NCBI RefSeq assembly: GCF_003852315.1
Contig: NZ_CP027762.1
Location: 5,995,501 to 6,059,500 of the forward strand
DNA length: 64,000 nucleotides
Reading direction: 5' to 3'
Source: Pseudomonas sp. LBUM920
GTDB lineage: Bacteria > Pseudomonadota > Gammaproteobacteria > Pseudomonadales > Pseudomonadaceae
The notes under the pieces were generated by a model that ran no database searches, was not told the DNA's origin, and saw only the letters and a program-made list of their open reading frames with translations. The number at the start of each line of letters is the position of its first letter. Position 1 is the stretch's first letter. Shown one piece after another: positions 33,167 through 42,238 of this stretch. The translations under genes were made by a program, and so were the position numbers.

Positions 33167-34639
33167 ATGGCCCGTTTCGAACTGCAAAAACTCTACATTG
33201 ACGGCGGCTACAGTGACGCTGGCAGCGATGCCACCTTCGAAGCCATCAACCCGGCTAACGGTGAAGTTCTCGCCCAAGTGCAACGTGCTACCAAGGAAGA
33301 CGTTGAACGCGCCGTGGTCAGCGCCGAAAAAGGCCAGAAAATCTGGGCCGCGATGACCGCCATGGAGCGTTCGCGCATCCTGCGCCGTGCCGTCGACATC
33401 CTGCGTGAGCGCAACGATGAGCTGGCCGCGCTGGAAACCCTGGACACCGGTAAAGCCTTCTCTGAAACCCAATACGTCGACATCGTCACCGGCGCCGACG
33501 TGCTGGAATACTACGCAGGCCTGGTGCCGGCCATCGAAGGCGAGCAGATCCCACTGCGCGACACCTCGTTCGTCTACACCCGCCGCGAGCCGCTGGGCGT
33601 GGTCGCCGGTATCGGCGCGTGGAACTACCCGATCCAGATAGCCCTGTGGAAATCCGCACCGGCCCTGGCTGCCGGTAACGCGATGATCTTCAAGCCAAGC
33701 GAAGTCACCTCGCTGACCACCCTGAAACTCGCCGAGATCTACACCGAAGCTGGCGTGCCGGCTGGCGTGTTCAACGTCTTGACCGGCAGCGGCCGTGAAG
33801 TCGGCACCTGGCTGACCGAGCACCCGCGCATCGAGAAAGTCTCGTTCACCGGCGGCACCGACACCGGCAAGAAAGTCATGGCCAGCGCTTCGAGCTCTTC
33901 GCTCAAAGAAGTGACCATGGAACTGGGCGGCAAGTCGCCGCTGATCGTCTTCGAAGACGCCGACCTGGATCGCGCGGCCGACATCGCGATGATGGCCAAC
34001 TTCTACAGCTCCGGCCAGGTCTGCACCAACGGCACTCGTGTCTTTGTGCCTAAGCACCTGCAGGCAGCCTTCGAAGCCAAGATCGTTGAGCGTGTTGCGC
34101 GCATCCGCATTGGCGACCCGCAAGACGAGAACACCAACTTCGGCCCGCTGGTCAGCTTCGCCCACATGGAAAGCGTGCTCGGCTACATCGCCAAAGGTAA
34201 GGAAGAAGGCGCCCGCGTCCTGTGCGGCGGCGACCGTTTGACCGATGGCAACTTTGCCAAAGGCGCCTACGTGGCCCCGACCGTGTTCACCGACTGCACC
34301 GACGAGATGACCATCGTCCGTGAGGAAATCTTCGGCCCAGTGATGAGCATCCTCACTTACGAGACCGAAGAAGAAGTGATCCGCCGCGCCAACGACACCG
34401 ACTTCGGCCTGGCTGCTGGCCTGGTCACCAAAGACCTGAACCGCGCTCACCGCGTGATTCATCAGTTGGAAGCGGGTATCTGCTGGATCAACGCCTGGGG
34501 CGAATCCGACGCCAAGATGCCGGTCGGTGGCTACAAGCAATCCGGTGTGGGCCGTGAGAACGGCATCAGCTCGCTGAACAACTTCACCCGCATCAAATCG
34601 GTACAGGTTGAGCTGGGCGACTACGCCTCGGTGTTCTAA
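33167..34639 (+). CDS. betB: Betaine aldehyde dehydrogenase
   Basis: The 490-residue ALDH oxidises betaine aldehyde to glycine betaine with NAD(P)+. Catalytic glutamate in MELGGKSPLIVFEDADLDRAAD and catalytic cysteine in SSGQVCTNGTRVFVP are present, as are the NAD-binding FTGGTDTGKKVM and the C-terminal PVGGYKQSGVGRENG. Second gene of betIBA. Codon use is biased (for example GTCTTC, CTGACC), suggesting strong expression. Confidence 0.95.
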   Translation: MARFELQKLYIDGGYSDAGSDATFEAINPANGEVLAQVQRATKEDVERAVVSAEKGQKIWAAMTAMERSRILRRAVDILRERNDELAALETLDTGKAFSETQYVDIVTGADVLEYYAGLVPAIEGEQIPLRDTSFVYTRREPLGVVAGIGAWNYPIQIALWKSAPALAAGNAMIFKPSEVTSLTTLKLAEIYTEAGVPAGVFNVLTGSGREVGTWLTEHPRIEKVSFTGGTDTGKKVMASASSSSLKEVTMELGGKSPLIVFEDADLDRAADIAMMANFYSSGQVCTNGTRVFVPKHLQAAFEAKIVERVARIRIGDPQDENTNFGPLVSFAHMESVLGYIAKGKEEGARVLCGGDRLTDGNFAKGAYVAPTVFTDCTDEMTIVREEIFGPVMSILTYETEEEVIRRANDTDFGLAAGLVTKDLNRAHRVIHQLEAGICWINAWGESDAKMPVGGYKQSGVGRENGISSLNNFTRIKSVQVELGDYASVF

Positions 34640-34670
34640 CACCCAAGCGTTGGATTGCCTGCGAGGCCGC

Positions 34671-34737
34671 CATCGGGGGCAAGCCCCCTCCCACATTTGG
34701 CATGCAGTCCCCTGTGGGAGGGGGCTTGCCCCCGATG
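34671..34737. repeat. REP pair, class A, reversed
   Basis: Between betB and betA inside the operon. Confidence 0.85.
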
Positions 34738-34774
34738 AGGCCCGACCTGACCACACTTCAAAGAGGGTGCATTT

Positions 34775-36478
34775 ATGTCCCAAGAATACGATTACATCAT
34801 TGTGGGTGCCGGCTCCGCCGGTAACACCCTGGCGACCCGTCTGACCGAAGACGAAGGCGTCACCGTCCTGCTGCTGGAAGCCGGCGGCCCGGATTACCGT
34901 TTTGACTTCCGTACCCAAATGCCGGCCGCGCTGGCGTTCCCGCTGCAAGGCCGTCGCTACAACTGGGCCTACGAAACCGATCCAGAGCCACACATGGACG
35001 GTCGCCGGATGGAATGCGGTCGCGGCAAGGGCCTGGGCGGCTCCTCGCTGATCAACGGCATGTGCTACATCCGTGGCAACGCGATGGACTACGACAACTG
35101 GTCGAAGCTGCCAGGTCTGGAAAACTGGACTTACCTCGACTGCCTGCCGTACTTCCGCAAAGCCGAAACCCGCGACATCGGCCCGAACGACTACCACGGT
35201 GGCGATGGCCCGGTCAGCGTGACCACGCCTAAAGCCGGCAACAACCCACTGTTCCACGCCATGGTTGAAGCCGGCGTGCAGGCCGGTTACCCGCGCACCG
35301 ACGACTTGAACGGCTACCAGCAAGAAGGCTTCGGCCCGATGGACCGTACCGTCACGCCTAAAGGCCGTCGCGCCAGCACCGCTCGCGGTTACCTGGACAC
35401 GGCTAAAAAGCGTTCGACCCTGACCATCGTCACCCACGCCCTCACCGACAAAGTCTTGTTTGAAGGCAAGCGTGCCGTTGGCGTGCGTTACCTGATCGGC
35501 GCCGCCGAAGAGCGCGTTGAAGCCCGTGCGCGTAAAGAAGTATTGGTGTGCAGCGGCGCAATCGCTTCGCCGCAACTGCTGCAACGCTCCGGTGTGGGCC
35601 CGGCCAAACTGCTCGAAAGCCTCGACATCCCGGTGGTTCACGACCTGCCAGGCGTTGGCGAAAACCTGCAGGACCACCTTGAGCTGTACCTGCAATATGC
35701 CTGCACCCAGCCAGTGTCGCTGTACCCGTCGCTGCTTTGGTACAACCAACCGGCCATTGGTGCCGAGTGGCTGTTCAACGGCACTGGCATCGGCGCCAGC
35801 AACCAGTTCGAGGCCGGCGGTTTTATCCGTTCGCGTCCGGAATTCGAATGGCCGAACATCCAGTACCACTTCCTGCCGGTGGCGATTAACTACAACGGCA
35901 GCAACGGTGTGAAAGAGCACGGTTTCCAGGCACACATGGGTTCCATGCGTTCGCCAAGCCGTGGCCGCGTGCAATTGAAGTCGAAGAACCCACGGGATTA
36001 CCCGAGCATCCTCTTCAACTACATGGCCACCGAGCAGGACTGGCAGGAATTCCGTGACGGCATCCGCCTGACCCGTGAAATCATGCAACAGCCGGCGCTG
36101 GACCAATACCGTGGCCGCGAAATCAGCCCGGGTATTGAAGTGCAAACCGATGAGCAACTCGACAAGTTCATCCGCGAGCACGCCGAAACCGCGTTCCACC
36201 CGTCCTGCTCGTGCAAGATGGGCACCGACGAGATGGCTGTAGTGGATGGCGAAGGCCGTGTGCATGGCATGCAGGGTCTGCGCGTTGTGGATGCGTCGAT
36301 CATGCCGATCATCACCACCGGTAACCTGAACGCGCCGACGATCATGATCGCCGAAAAAATCGCCGACAAGATCCGTGGCCGTCAGCCGCTGCCGCGCAGC
36401 ACTGCGGATTACTACGTGGCAGGCGACGCGCCAGTGCGTGGCAAGCCGATGCGTGAAGTGGGCCCGACCGCGCAGTAG
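34775..36478 (+). CDS. betA: Choline dehydrogenase
   Basis: The 567-residue GMC-family flavoprotein oxidises choline to betaine aldehyde and then to glycine betaine, linked to the respiratory chain at the membrane. FAD-binding YIIVGAGSAGNTLATRLTED is at the N-terminus. GMC signatures RGKGLGGSSLINGMCYIRGN and GAIASPQLLQRSG follow, and the catalytic histidine/asparagine segment HPSCSCKMG ... GNLNAPTIMIAEKIAD ends the protein. Confidence 0.95.
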   Translation: MSQEYDYIIVGAGSAGNTLATRLTEDEGVTVLLLEAGGPDYRFDFRTQMPAALAFPLQGRRYNWAYETDPEPHMDGRRMECGRGKGLGGSSLINGMCYIRGNAMDYDNWSKLPGLENWTYLDCLPYFRKAETRDIGPNDYHGGDGPVSVTTPKAGNNPLFHAMVEAGVQAGYPRTDDLNGYQQEGFGPMDRTVTPKGRRASTARGYLDTAKKRSTLTIVTHALTDKVLFEGKRAVGVRYLIGAAEERVEARARKEVLVCSGAIASPQLLQRSGVGPAKLLESLDIPVVHDLPGVGENLQDHLELYLQYACTQPVSLYPSLLWYNQPAIGAEWLFNGTGIGASNQFEAGGFIRSRPEFEWPNIQYHFLPVAINYNGSNGVKEHGFQAHMGSMRSPSRGRVQLKSKNPRDYPSILFNYMATEQDWQEFRDGIRLTREIMQQPALDQYRGREISPGIEVQTDEQLDKFIREHAETAFHPSCSCKMGTDEMAVVDGEGRVHGMQGLRVVDASIMPIITTGNLNAPTIMIAEKIADKIRGRQPLPRSTADYYVAGDAPVRGKPMREVGPTAQ

Positions 36479-36498
36479 CTGATACACCGCGGCGCTCC

Positions 36499-36573
36499 TA
36501 TCGGGGGCAAGCCCCCTCCCACACTTGATCGGGTGCACAGGGTCAAAATGTGGGAGGGGGCTTGCCCCCGATA
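36499..36573. repeat. REP pair, class A, reversed
   Basis: Downstream of betA. Confidence 0.85.
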
Positions 36574-36674
36574 GGGCCCGACCAGACGCTGCAAAACCTC
36601 TTTCCTTGATCAGCTCCCAGCCCAGGCCTACTCTATTTGCCTGCCCGCGCCGAGCCGCCCACAAGGAAGGCCCC

Positions 36675-38117
36675 ATGTTCGACCACCACACCACCCTCAA
36701 AAAACACTTCAGTGCCCTGCGCACCCGCGCCGAATTTTTCTCGCTGCGTTACGTCCGCGAATCCGGCCAATACCTGTCGGTCCGCAAAAACATCGCCGAG
36801 CCGCCCCACCTGAACCACGACGAGGGCGCCATGCTCACCGTGCGTCTGAACGGCGTGGAAGCCTACGCCGCCACCAACGATATCTCCCTTGCCGGCCTGC
36901 AAGCCGCCCTTGAGCGCGCTGAACAGCAAGCCCGGCGGATCTTGCCCCACGCCCTGCTCGACCTGCACACGCAGCCGGTCTCCAGTGACGTCGCCGACTA
37001 CCTGTCACCGGACCTCGACCAGCCCTTCCCATCCTTGAGCGACTGCTACCAATTGCTGGGCGATGAGTCTGCCAGCGTGCCCAAGGACGAGCGTCTGGTC
37101 AGTTGGGAAGTCAGCCTGGGCACCACCCGCGTGGAGCAGATCTACCTCAACAGCGCCGGTGCCGAACTGCGCCAGGCTCAGCGTTTCGTCTACCCGGGCC
37201 TGAGCGTCACCGCGTTTGACGGCAACGACAGCCAGACCCGCACCCTGGGCGGCACCAACTTCGGCCAACAAGGCAGTGCGAACGTGATTCGCCGCTTCGG
37301 CCTGGCCGGCGCCGCCCGCCAAGTGGCCGACGAAGCCCTGCAACTGCTGCTCGCGCCCAACACACCAAACGGCCCGCGTGACCTGCTGCTGATGCCCGAC
37401 CAGATGATCCTGCAGATCCACGAGTCCATCGGTCACCCGCTGGAACTGGACCGCATCCTGGGTGATGAGCGCAATTACGCCGGCACCAGTTTCGTGAAGG
37501 CCAGTGACTTCGGCCACCTGCAATACGGCTCGCCCTTGCTCAACGTCACGTTCGACCCGGACATCCCCGAGCAGCTCGCCAGCTACAGCCATGACGACGA
37601 CGGCACCCGCGCCACCAAGCAGTTCCTGATCCGCGACGGTCTGCTGCTCAAGCCATTGGGCGGCGCGCTGTCGCAATTTCGCTCGGGGCTCGGCGGGGTC
37701 GCTAACAGCCGCGCGTGCAGCTGGAACCGCGCGCCGATCGACCGCATGGCCAACTTGAACATCGAGGCCGGCGACAAAACCCAGGCCGAACTCGTTAGCG
37801 GCATCGAGCATGGCATTCTGATGAGCACCAACCGCTCCTGGTCCATTGACGATGCGCGCAATAAATTCCAGTTCGGCTGCGAGTGGGGCCAACTGATCGA
37901 AAACGGCGAGCTCAAGGGCGTGGTGAAGAACCCCAACTACCGTGCGATTTCCGCGCAGTTCTGGCGCAAGCTCAGCGCCGTCGGCGACGCCAGCACCTTC
38001 AAGGTGTTGGGCACGCCGAATTGCGGCAAAGGCGAGCCCAACCAAGTGATTCGCGTGGGTCACGCGTCACCGGCGTGTGTGTTCAGTGATGTCGACGTAT
38101 TTGGGGGAGATGCCTGA
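36675..38117 (+). CDS. TldD-type metallopeptidase
   Basis: The 480-residue protein of the TldD/PmbA (U62/M103) family carries the zinc motif HESIGH with the downstream glutamate region (HPLELDRILGDERNYAG), marking it as the catalytic (TldD-like) partner. The start at 36675 follows GGAAGG; the longer frame reads out of a REP pair. The stop overlaps the start of the next gene, a TldE-like partner, by one base (TGATG), so the two surely form a heterodimer. Pseudomonads also have housekeeping tldD/pmbA elsewhere, so this is likely an accessory pair; the substrate is unknown. Confidence 0.85.
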   Translation: MFDHHTTLKKHFSALRTRAEFFSLRYVRESGQYLSVRKNIAEPPHLNHDEGAMLTVRLNGVEAYAATNDISLAGLQAALERAEQQARRILPHALLDLHTQPVSSDVADYLSPDLDQPFPSLSDCYQLLGDESASVPKDERLVSWEVSLGTTRVEQIYLNSAGAELRQAQRFVYPGLSVTAFDGNDSQTRTLGGTNFGQQGSANVIRRFGLAGAARQVADEALQLLLAPNTPNGPRDLLLMPDQMILQIHESIGHPLELDRILGDERNYAGTSFVKASDFGHLQYGSPLLNVTFDPDIPEQLASYSHDDDGTRATKQFLIRDGLLLKPLGGALSQFRSGLGGVANSRACSWNRAPIDRMANLNIEAGDKTQAELVSGIEHGILMSTNRSWSIDDARNKFQFGCEWGQLIENGELKGVVKNPNYRAISAQFWRKLSAVGDASTFKVLGTPNCGKGEPNQVIRVGHASPACVFSDVDVFGGDA

Positions 38118-39433
38118 TGAACAACTTCAAGGCACTGGTGAACTGGCTCAAGCAGGCCATCACCGACAAGGAACAATTTCACCTCGGCTACGCAGACGAA
38201 TCATCCGAGTTTGTACGCTTCAACCACGCCCAGGTGCGCCAGGCCGGCCAGGTGCAACAGGCCAGCCTCAACCTCAAGCTGATCAACGACGGCCGCCACG
38301 CCGACCTCGGCATTACCCTGGCCGGTGAGCCGGAACTGGACCGCCAGCGCCTCGCCGATGGCCTGCAACAGTTGCGCGAAACCTTGCCTTTGCTGCCACA
38401 GGACCCGTACCTGCTGCTGAACCACAACGCCTGGCAAAGCCATAACGAGCAGTTACGACCGCTGCCGGAACTGGCCCAGGTGCTGGAAGACATCAGCCAG
38501 GCCGCAGAAGGCGTGGACCTGGTCGGCTTTTACGCTGCTGGCCCGATCAGCCGTGGGTTCGCCAGTTCCGACGGCGCGTTCGGCTGGCACCAGGCCAACA
38601 GTTTCAACTTCGATTTCAGCCTGTTCCACGCCAATGGCGAAGCGGTCAAAGCCAGCTACGCCGGGCACACTTGGAACAGCGCCGAATTCGCCGCACGCTT
38701 CCAGCAGGCGCGCGAGCAACTGGCGTTTCTTGGGCGCCCGCTGCACCAGCTCGCCCCTGGGCAGTACCGCGCCTACTTGGCGCCGGCAGCGCTGGAAGAA
38801 ATCATCAGCATCATCACCTGGGGCGGGTTTTCCGCTCAGGCCATCGCCAGCAAAGCCAGCTCGTTGCAAAAGCTGTATGCCGGTGAGCAGTCGTTGAGCC
38901 CATTGGTAAAAGTCGATGAGCAGATCAGCGGCTCGCTGAGCCAGGCGTTCTCCACCGAAGGCTACCCGCGCGGGGACGTCACGCTGATCAACGCGGGCAA
39001 AGCCGAGGGCCAGTTGATCAACTCGCGCAGCGCCGCCGAATACGGCCTGAGCACCAACGGCGCCAGCAGCGACGAGTCGCCCAGCGCCTTGCAGATGGCC
39101 GCGGGCAGCCTCGCCCAGGCCGATATCCTCAAGCAATTGGGCACCGGGCTGTACATCAGCAACCTCTGGTACTTGAACTACTCCGACCTGCCGGCCGCCC
39201 GCCTGACCGGCATGACGCGCTTTGCCACCTTCTGGGTGGAAGACGGCGAGATCAAGGCGCCGGTCAGCACCATGCGTTTTGATGACAGCGTCTATCAGTT
39301 GCTCGGTTCACAGCTGGAAGCGCTGACGGCTGAGCGGGAGTTGCTGTTGTCGGCCAGTACGTACAGCCAGCGCAATACCGCGTCCAACTTGTTGCCAGGC
39401 GCGTTGGTCAAACGCCTGACTCTCACCCTGTAA
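38117..39433 (+). CDS. TldE/PmbA-type partner of the upstream TldD-like protein
   Basis: The 438-residue PmbA/TldE-like protein lacks the HExxxH zinc motif, as expected of the non-catalytic or structural subunit. Conserved U62 features include the C-terminal LYISNLWYLNYSDLPAARLTGMTRFATFWVEDGEI. It is translationally coupled to the TldD-like gene. TldD/TldE pairs trim peptides in the cytoplasm (microcin maturation, CcdA antitoxin turnover in E. coli); no target gene is nearby. Confidence 0.83.
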   Translation: MNNFKALVNWLKQAITDKEQFHLGYADESSEFVRFNHAQVRQAGQVQQASLNLKLINDGRHADLGITLAGEPELDRQRLADGLQQLRETLPLLPQDPYLLLNHNAWQSHNEQLRPLPELAQVLEDISQAAEGVDLVGFYAAGPISRGFASSDGAFGWHQANSFNFDFSLFHANGEAVKASYAGHTWNSAEFAARFQQAREQLAFLGRPLHQLAPGQYRAYLAPAALEEIISIITWGGFSAQAIASKASSLQKLYAGEQSLSPLVKVDEQISGSLSQAFSTEGYPRGDVTLINAGKAEGQLINSRSAAEYGLSTNGASSDESPSALQMAAGSLAQADILKQLGTGLYISNLWYLNYSDLPAARLTGMTRFATFWVEDGEIKAPVSTMRFDDSVYQLLGSQLEALTAERELLLSASTYSQRNTASNLLPGALVKRLTLTL

Positions 39434-39449
39434 ACACCAGCACCCCCCT

Positions 39450-39537
39450 GTGGGAGCGGGCTTGCTCGCGAATACGGTGTATCAGTCGACCTATCTGTTA
39501 ACTGACACTCCGTATTCGCGAGCAAGCCCGCTCCCAC
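39450..39537. repeat. REP pair, class B, canonical
   Basis: Downstream of the TldE-like gene. Confidence 0.85.
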
Positions 39538-39650
39538 AGGGGGTTTCGCTGATTTCATACATCACTGCTCCACCCCCTCCTACTGTCATTTCCCTTCTTC
39601 GCCGCCCGCGAACACGGCCGGTTGTCGCCCGTAAAAAACCTCGTTATAAC

Positions 39651-39720
39651 GGTTAGTGGCACCCCGCCACTAACCCCACGTGTGCGCACGTGATGCATGA
39701 CCTTGCCTGGATTGGGCAAG
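39651..39720 (+). promoter_or_regulatory. Three consecutive hairpins in the rhlA-like leader
   Basis: Hairpin 1: GGTTAGTGGC-ACCCC-GCCACTAACC (39651-39675), a perfect 10-bp stem. Hairpin 2: CACGTG-TGCG-CACGTG (39677-39692). Hairpin 3: CTTGCC/GGCAAG with a 7-nt loop (39702-39720), ending just before the GGAG ribosome site (39723-39726). There is no T run, so they are not simple terminators. A control function in the mRNA leader is inferred. Confidence 0.55.
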
Positions 39721-39733
39721 CTGGAGCGTTGAC

Positions 39734-40624
39734 ATGGACCATGGAAGTTTTGTCATAGAAGGGCTGTTCAAACACTACAACGTTCACGTTGAGCAGCTCG
39801 GTAACGATTCGGAAAAGAAAACCGTCCTGATGGTCAATGGGGCACTGTCCACCACCCGCTCCTTCGCCCGCACCAGCAAATGCCTGGCGGAACACTTCAA
39901 TGTGCTGCTGTTCGATCTGCCGTTCTCCGGCCTTTCGCGCGAGCACAACAGCAACCTTGACCTGGTCACCAAGGACGACGAAGTCCAAATCCTGCGTGCC
40001 CTGGTGGAACGTTTCCAGGTCAGCCACCTGGTGTCGGCCTCCTGGGGCGGCATCTCCACGCTGCTGACCCTGGCGCACAACCCGCCCTCTATCGAAAGCT
40101 CGGTGGTGATGGCCCTGGCGCCCAACCTCAACCAGGCCATGCTCGACTATGTGGAGCGCGTGCGCGTGTTGATCGAAGCGGATGACAAGTCCGCCGTCGG
40201 TCACCTGCTCAACGAGACGGTCGGCAAATACCTGTCACCCAGGCTCAAGCGCAATAACCATCGGCACCTGTCGAACATGGCCACCACCGAGTACCGCCAG
40301 GCGCGCTTTCATATCCACCAGGTGTTGGGGCTGGGCGATGGCAACTACTTGCCAGCGCTCACGCAGATCGAAACACCGGTGCATTTCATCAACGGCGCGC
40401 TGGATGAGTACACCCCGGCAGCGGAGGCCCGGCTGTTCAAACAGTATGTGGGCCGCAGCACGTTCGCCGTCGCCGAACACACCGGCCACTTGCTCGACCT
40501 TGAATCCCGCGAGGCTGCGCTGGCGGTGCACCGTGCGCTGCTGGATTACCTCGTCGGAGAGCACGCGACATTGTCAGATTTAGACGAACCGCCAGTGGGA
40601 AAAGGAGCGACGGATGGCGCATAA
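39734..40624 (+). CDS. rhlA: RhlA-like 3-(3-hydroxyalkanoyloxy)alkanoic acid synthase
   Basis: The 296-residue alpha/beta-hydrolase closely resembles RhlA of P. aeruginosa along its length from memory: VNGALSTTRSFARTSKCLAEHFNVLLFDLPF, the nucleophile elbow VSASWGGIS, LNQAMLDYV, DDKSAVGHLLNETVGKYL, FINGALDEYT with the catalytic aspartate, and GHLLDLES with the histidine. RhlA joins two 3-hydroxyacyl groups taken from fatty-acid intermediates into HAA, a surfactant and rhamnolipid precursor. No rhlB follows, so free HAA may be the product. PhaG-type transacylase is the alternative. Confidence 0.8.
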   Translation: MDHGSFVIEGLFKHYNVHVEQLGNDSEKKTVLMVNGALSTTRSFARTSKCLAEHFNVLLFDLPFSGLSREHNSNLDLVTKDDEVQILRALVERFQVSHLVSASWGGISTLLTLAHNPPSIESSVVMALAPNLNQAMLDYVERVRVLIEADDKSAVGHLLNETVGKYLSPRLKRNNHRHLSNMATTEYRQARFHIHQVLGLGDGNYLPALTQIETPVHFINGALDEYTPAAEARLFKQYVGRSTFAVAEHTGHLLDLESREAALAVHRALLDYLVGEHATLSDLDEPPVGKGATDGA

Positions 40625-40660
40625 TCGCCGACACATAGCCTGCTAACAAAAAGGTAGCTC

Positions 40661-42088
40661 ATGCCCAATCGCGCCCCTCTCGACGCCAAGACCGCCCGCT
40701 GGCTTCCCTGGGTGGTGGCGATTGCCTTCTTCATGCAGTCGCTGGATGGGACGATTCTCAACACCGCACTGCCGGCCATGGCCCGGGACCTCGCGGAAAA
40801 CCCGCTGCGCATGCAAGGCGTGGTGATTGCTTACATGCTCACCGTCGCCTTGCTGATCCCGGCCTCGGGTTGGGTCGCCGACCGCTTCGGCACCAAAAAA
40901 ATCTTCTTTGGCGCGATCATGCTGTTCAGCATTGGCTCGCTGCTGTGTGCCTTGTCCAGCAGCTTGACCATGCTGGTGGGCGCGCGGGTCATCCAGGGCT
41001 TGGGCGGCGCGCTGATGCTGCCGGTGGGGCGACTGGTCGTCTTACGCGCTTATCCGCGCTCCGAACTGGTGCGGATCATGGGCTTCATTACCATTCCCGG
41101 CCTGCTCGGCCCATTGCTCGGCCCGACCATGGGCGGCTGGATGGTGCAATACCTGACCTGGCACTGGATCTTCCTGATCAACCTGCCGGTGGGCATGATC
41201 GGATGCTACGCCGTGTGGAAACTCATCCCCGACTTGCGCGGCAGCGAGCGCACGCGTTTCGACAGCGTGGGGTTCGTGCTGTTTGGCGCGGCGATGGTGC
41301 TGATCACCATCGCCATGGAAGGCCTGGGCGAATTGCATTTGCCGCATTTGCGCGTGATGTTGCTGCTGTTCGGCGGGCTGGCGTGCCTGGCGGCGTATTG
41401 GCTGCGCGCCGGGCATATCGACAACCCGCTGTTCTCGCCGGTGCTGTTCAAAACGCGCACCTTTGCCGTGGGCATACTCGGCAACCTGTTCGCCCGCCTG
41501 GGCAGTGGCGCATTGCCGTTCCTGGTGCCGCTGCTGTTGCAGGTGGCGCTCGGTTACTCGCCGTCCGAAGCCGGGATGAGCATGCTGCCCCTGGCGGCGG
41601 CGGCGATGTTTGCCAAGTCCATCGCCCGGCCGCTGATCGAGCGCCTGGGCTACCGCGTGGTGCTGACCGGCAACACCCTGGCGCTGGGCATCATGCTGGC
41701 GAGCATGGGCCTGGTCAGCGAGCAGACGCCCTATCCGCTTCTACTGGTAATGCTGGCGGTGCTGGGTGCGATCAACTCCTTGCAGTTCACCGCGATGAAC
41801 ACCGTCACCCTGATCGACCTCGACGACGCCCAGGCCAGCAGCGGCAACAGTTTGCTGTCGGTGGTGGCGCAGTTGTCCCTGAGCCTTGGGGTGGCGTGCG
41901 CCGGTGCGCTGCTGGGTGGTTTCACCGCTGAAGTAGGCAACGATGGAGTCGACACCGTGCTCGGCGCGTTCCAATTGACCTTCGTCACCGTGGGCATCAT
42001 GGCGATGCTGGCGGCGGCGATCTTCCTGCAATTGTCGCCAAAAGACGGCAAACGCGTGGTCAGCCGTGAGCACGACATTGAGCATTAG
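40661..42088 (+). CDS. MFS exporter, DHA2 (EmrB/MdtD-like)
   Basis: The 475-residue protein has about fourteen hydrophobic helices. It starts with FFMQSLDGTILNTALPAMA, the DHA2 signature of helix 1, and has the motif A region GWVADRFGTKK and the motif C-like GPLLGPTMGGW. It lies 36 bp behind the rhlA-like gene on the same strand, so export of the lipid product is an attractive idea. By sequence it is nearest to MdtD-type multidrug transporters. Confidence 0.85.
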   Translation: MPNRAPLDAKTARWLPWVVAIAFFMQSLDGTILNTALPAMARDLAENPLRMQGVVIAYMLTVALLIPASGWVADRFGTKKIFFGAIMLFSIGSLLCALSSSLTMLVGARVIQGLGGALMLPVGRLVVLRAYPRSELVRIMGFITIPGLLGPLLGPTMGGWMVQYLTWHWIFLINLPVGMIGCYAVWKLIPDLRGSERTRFDSVGFVLFGAAMVLITIAMEGLGELHLPHLRVMLLLFGGLACLAAYWLRAGHIDNPLFSPVLFKTRTFAVGILGNLFARLGSGALPFLVPLLLQVALGYSPSEAGMSMLPLAAAAMFAKSIARPLIERLGYRVVLTGNTLALGIMLASMGLVSEQTPYPLLLVMLAVLGAINSLQFTAMNTVTLIDLDDAQASSGNSLLSVVAQLSLSLGVACAGALLGGFTAEVGNDGVDTVLGAFQLTFVTVGIMAMLAAAIFLQLSPKDGKRVVSREHDIEH

Positions 42089-42238
42089 CAGCAGCCGCAA
42101 GCGTCAAGCTGTAAGCCTCAAGCCGGCGGCTTGCAGCGCGTAACTTGCCGCTGCCCGCCTCCCCTCGTCTAGAACTTGCGAGAAAAACCCCGGCGGGCTG
42201 CTACACTGCGCGACATTTTGTTTTGCAGAGCCAGTCCC

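Noticed and set aside
33146..36724. A 1192-codon open frame on the minus strand opposite betB and betA
   Set aside because: It is a shadow of the strong GC codon bias of betB and betA, crosses two REP pairs, and its translation has no domain-like sequence.
42093..42160. AAGC/GCTT-rich stretch before dbpA as a possible RNA gene
   Set aside because: It resembles a dispersed low-complexity repeat common between Pseudomonas genes; no terminator or promoter defines a transcript.
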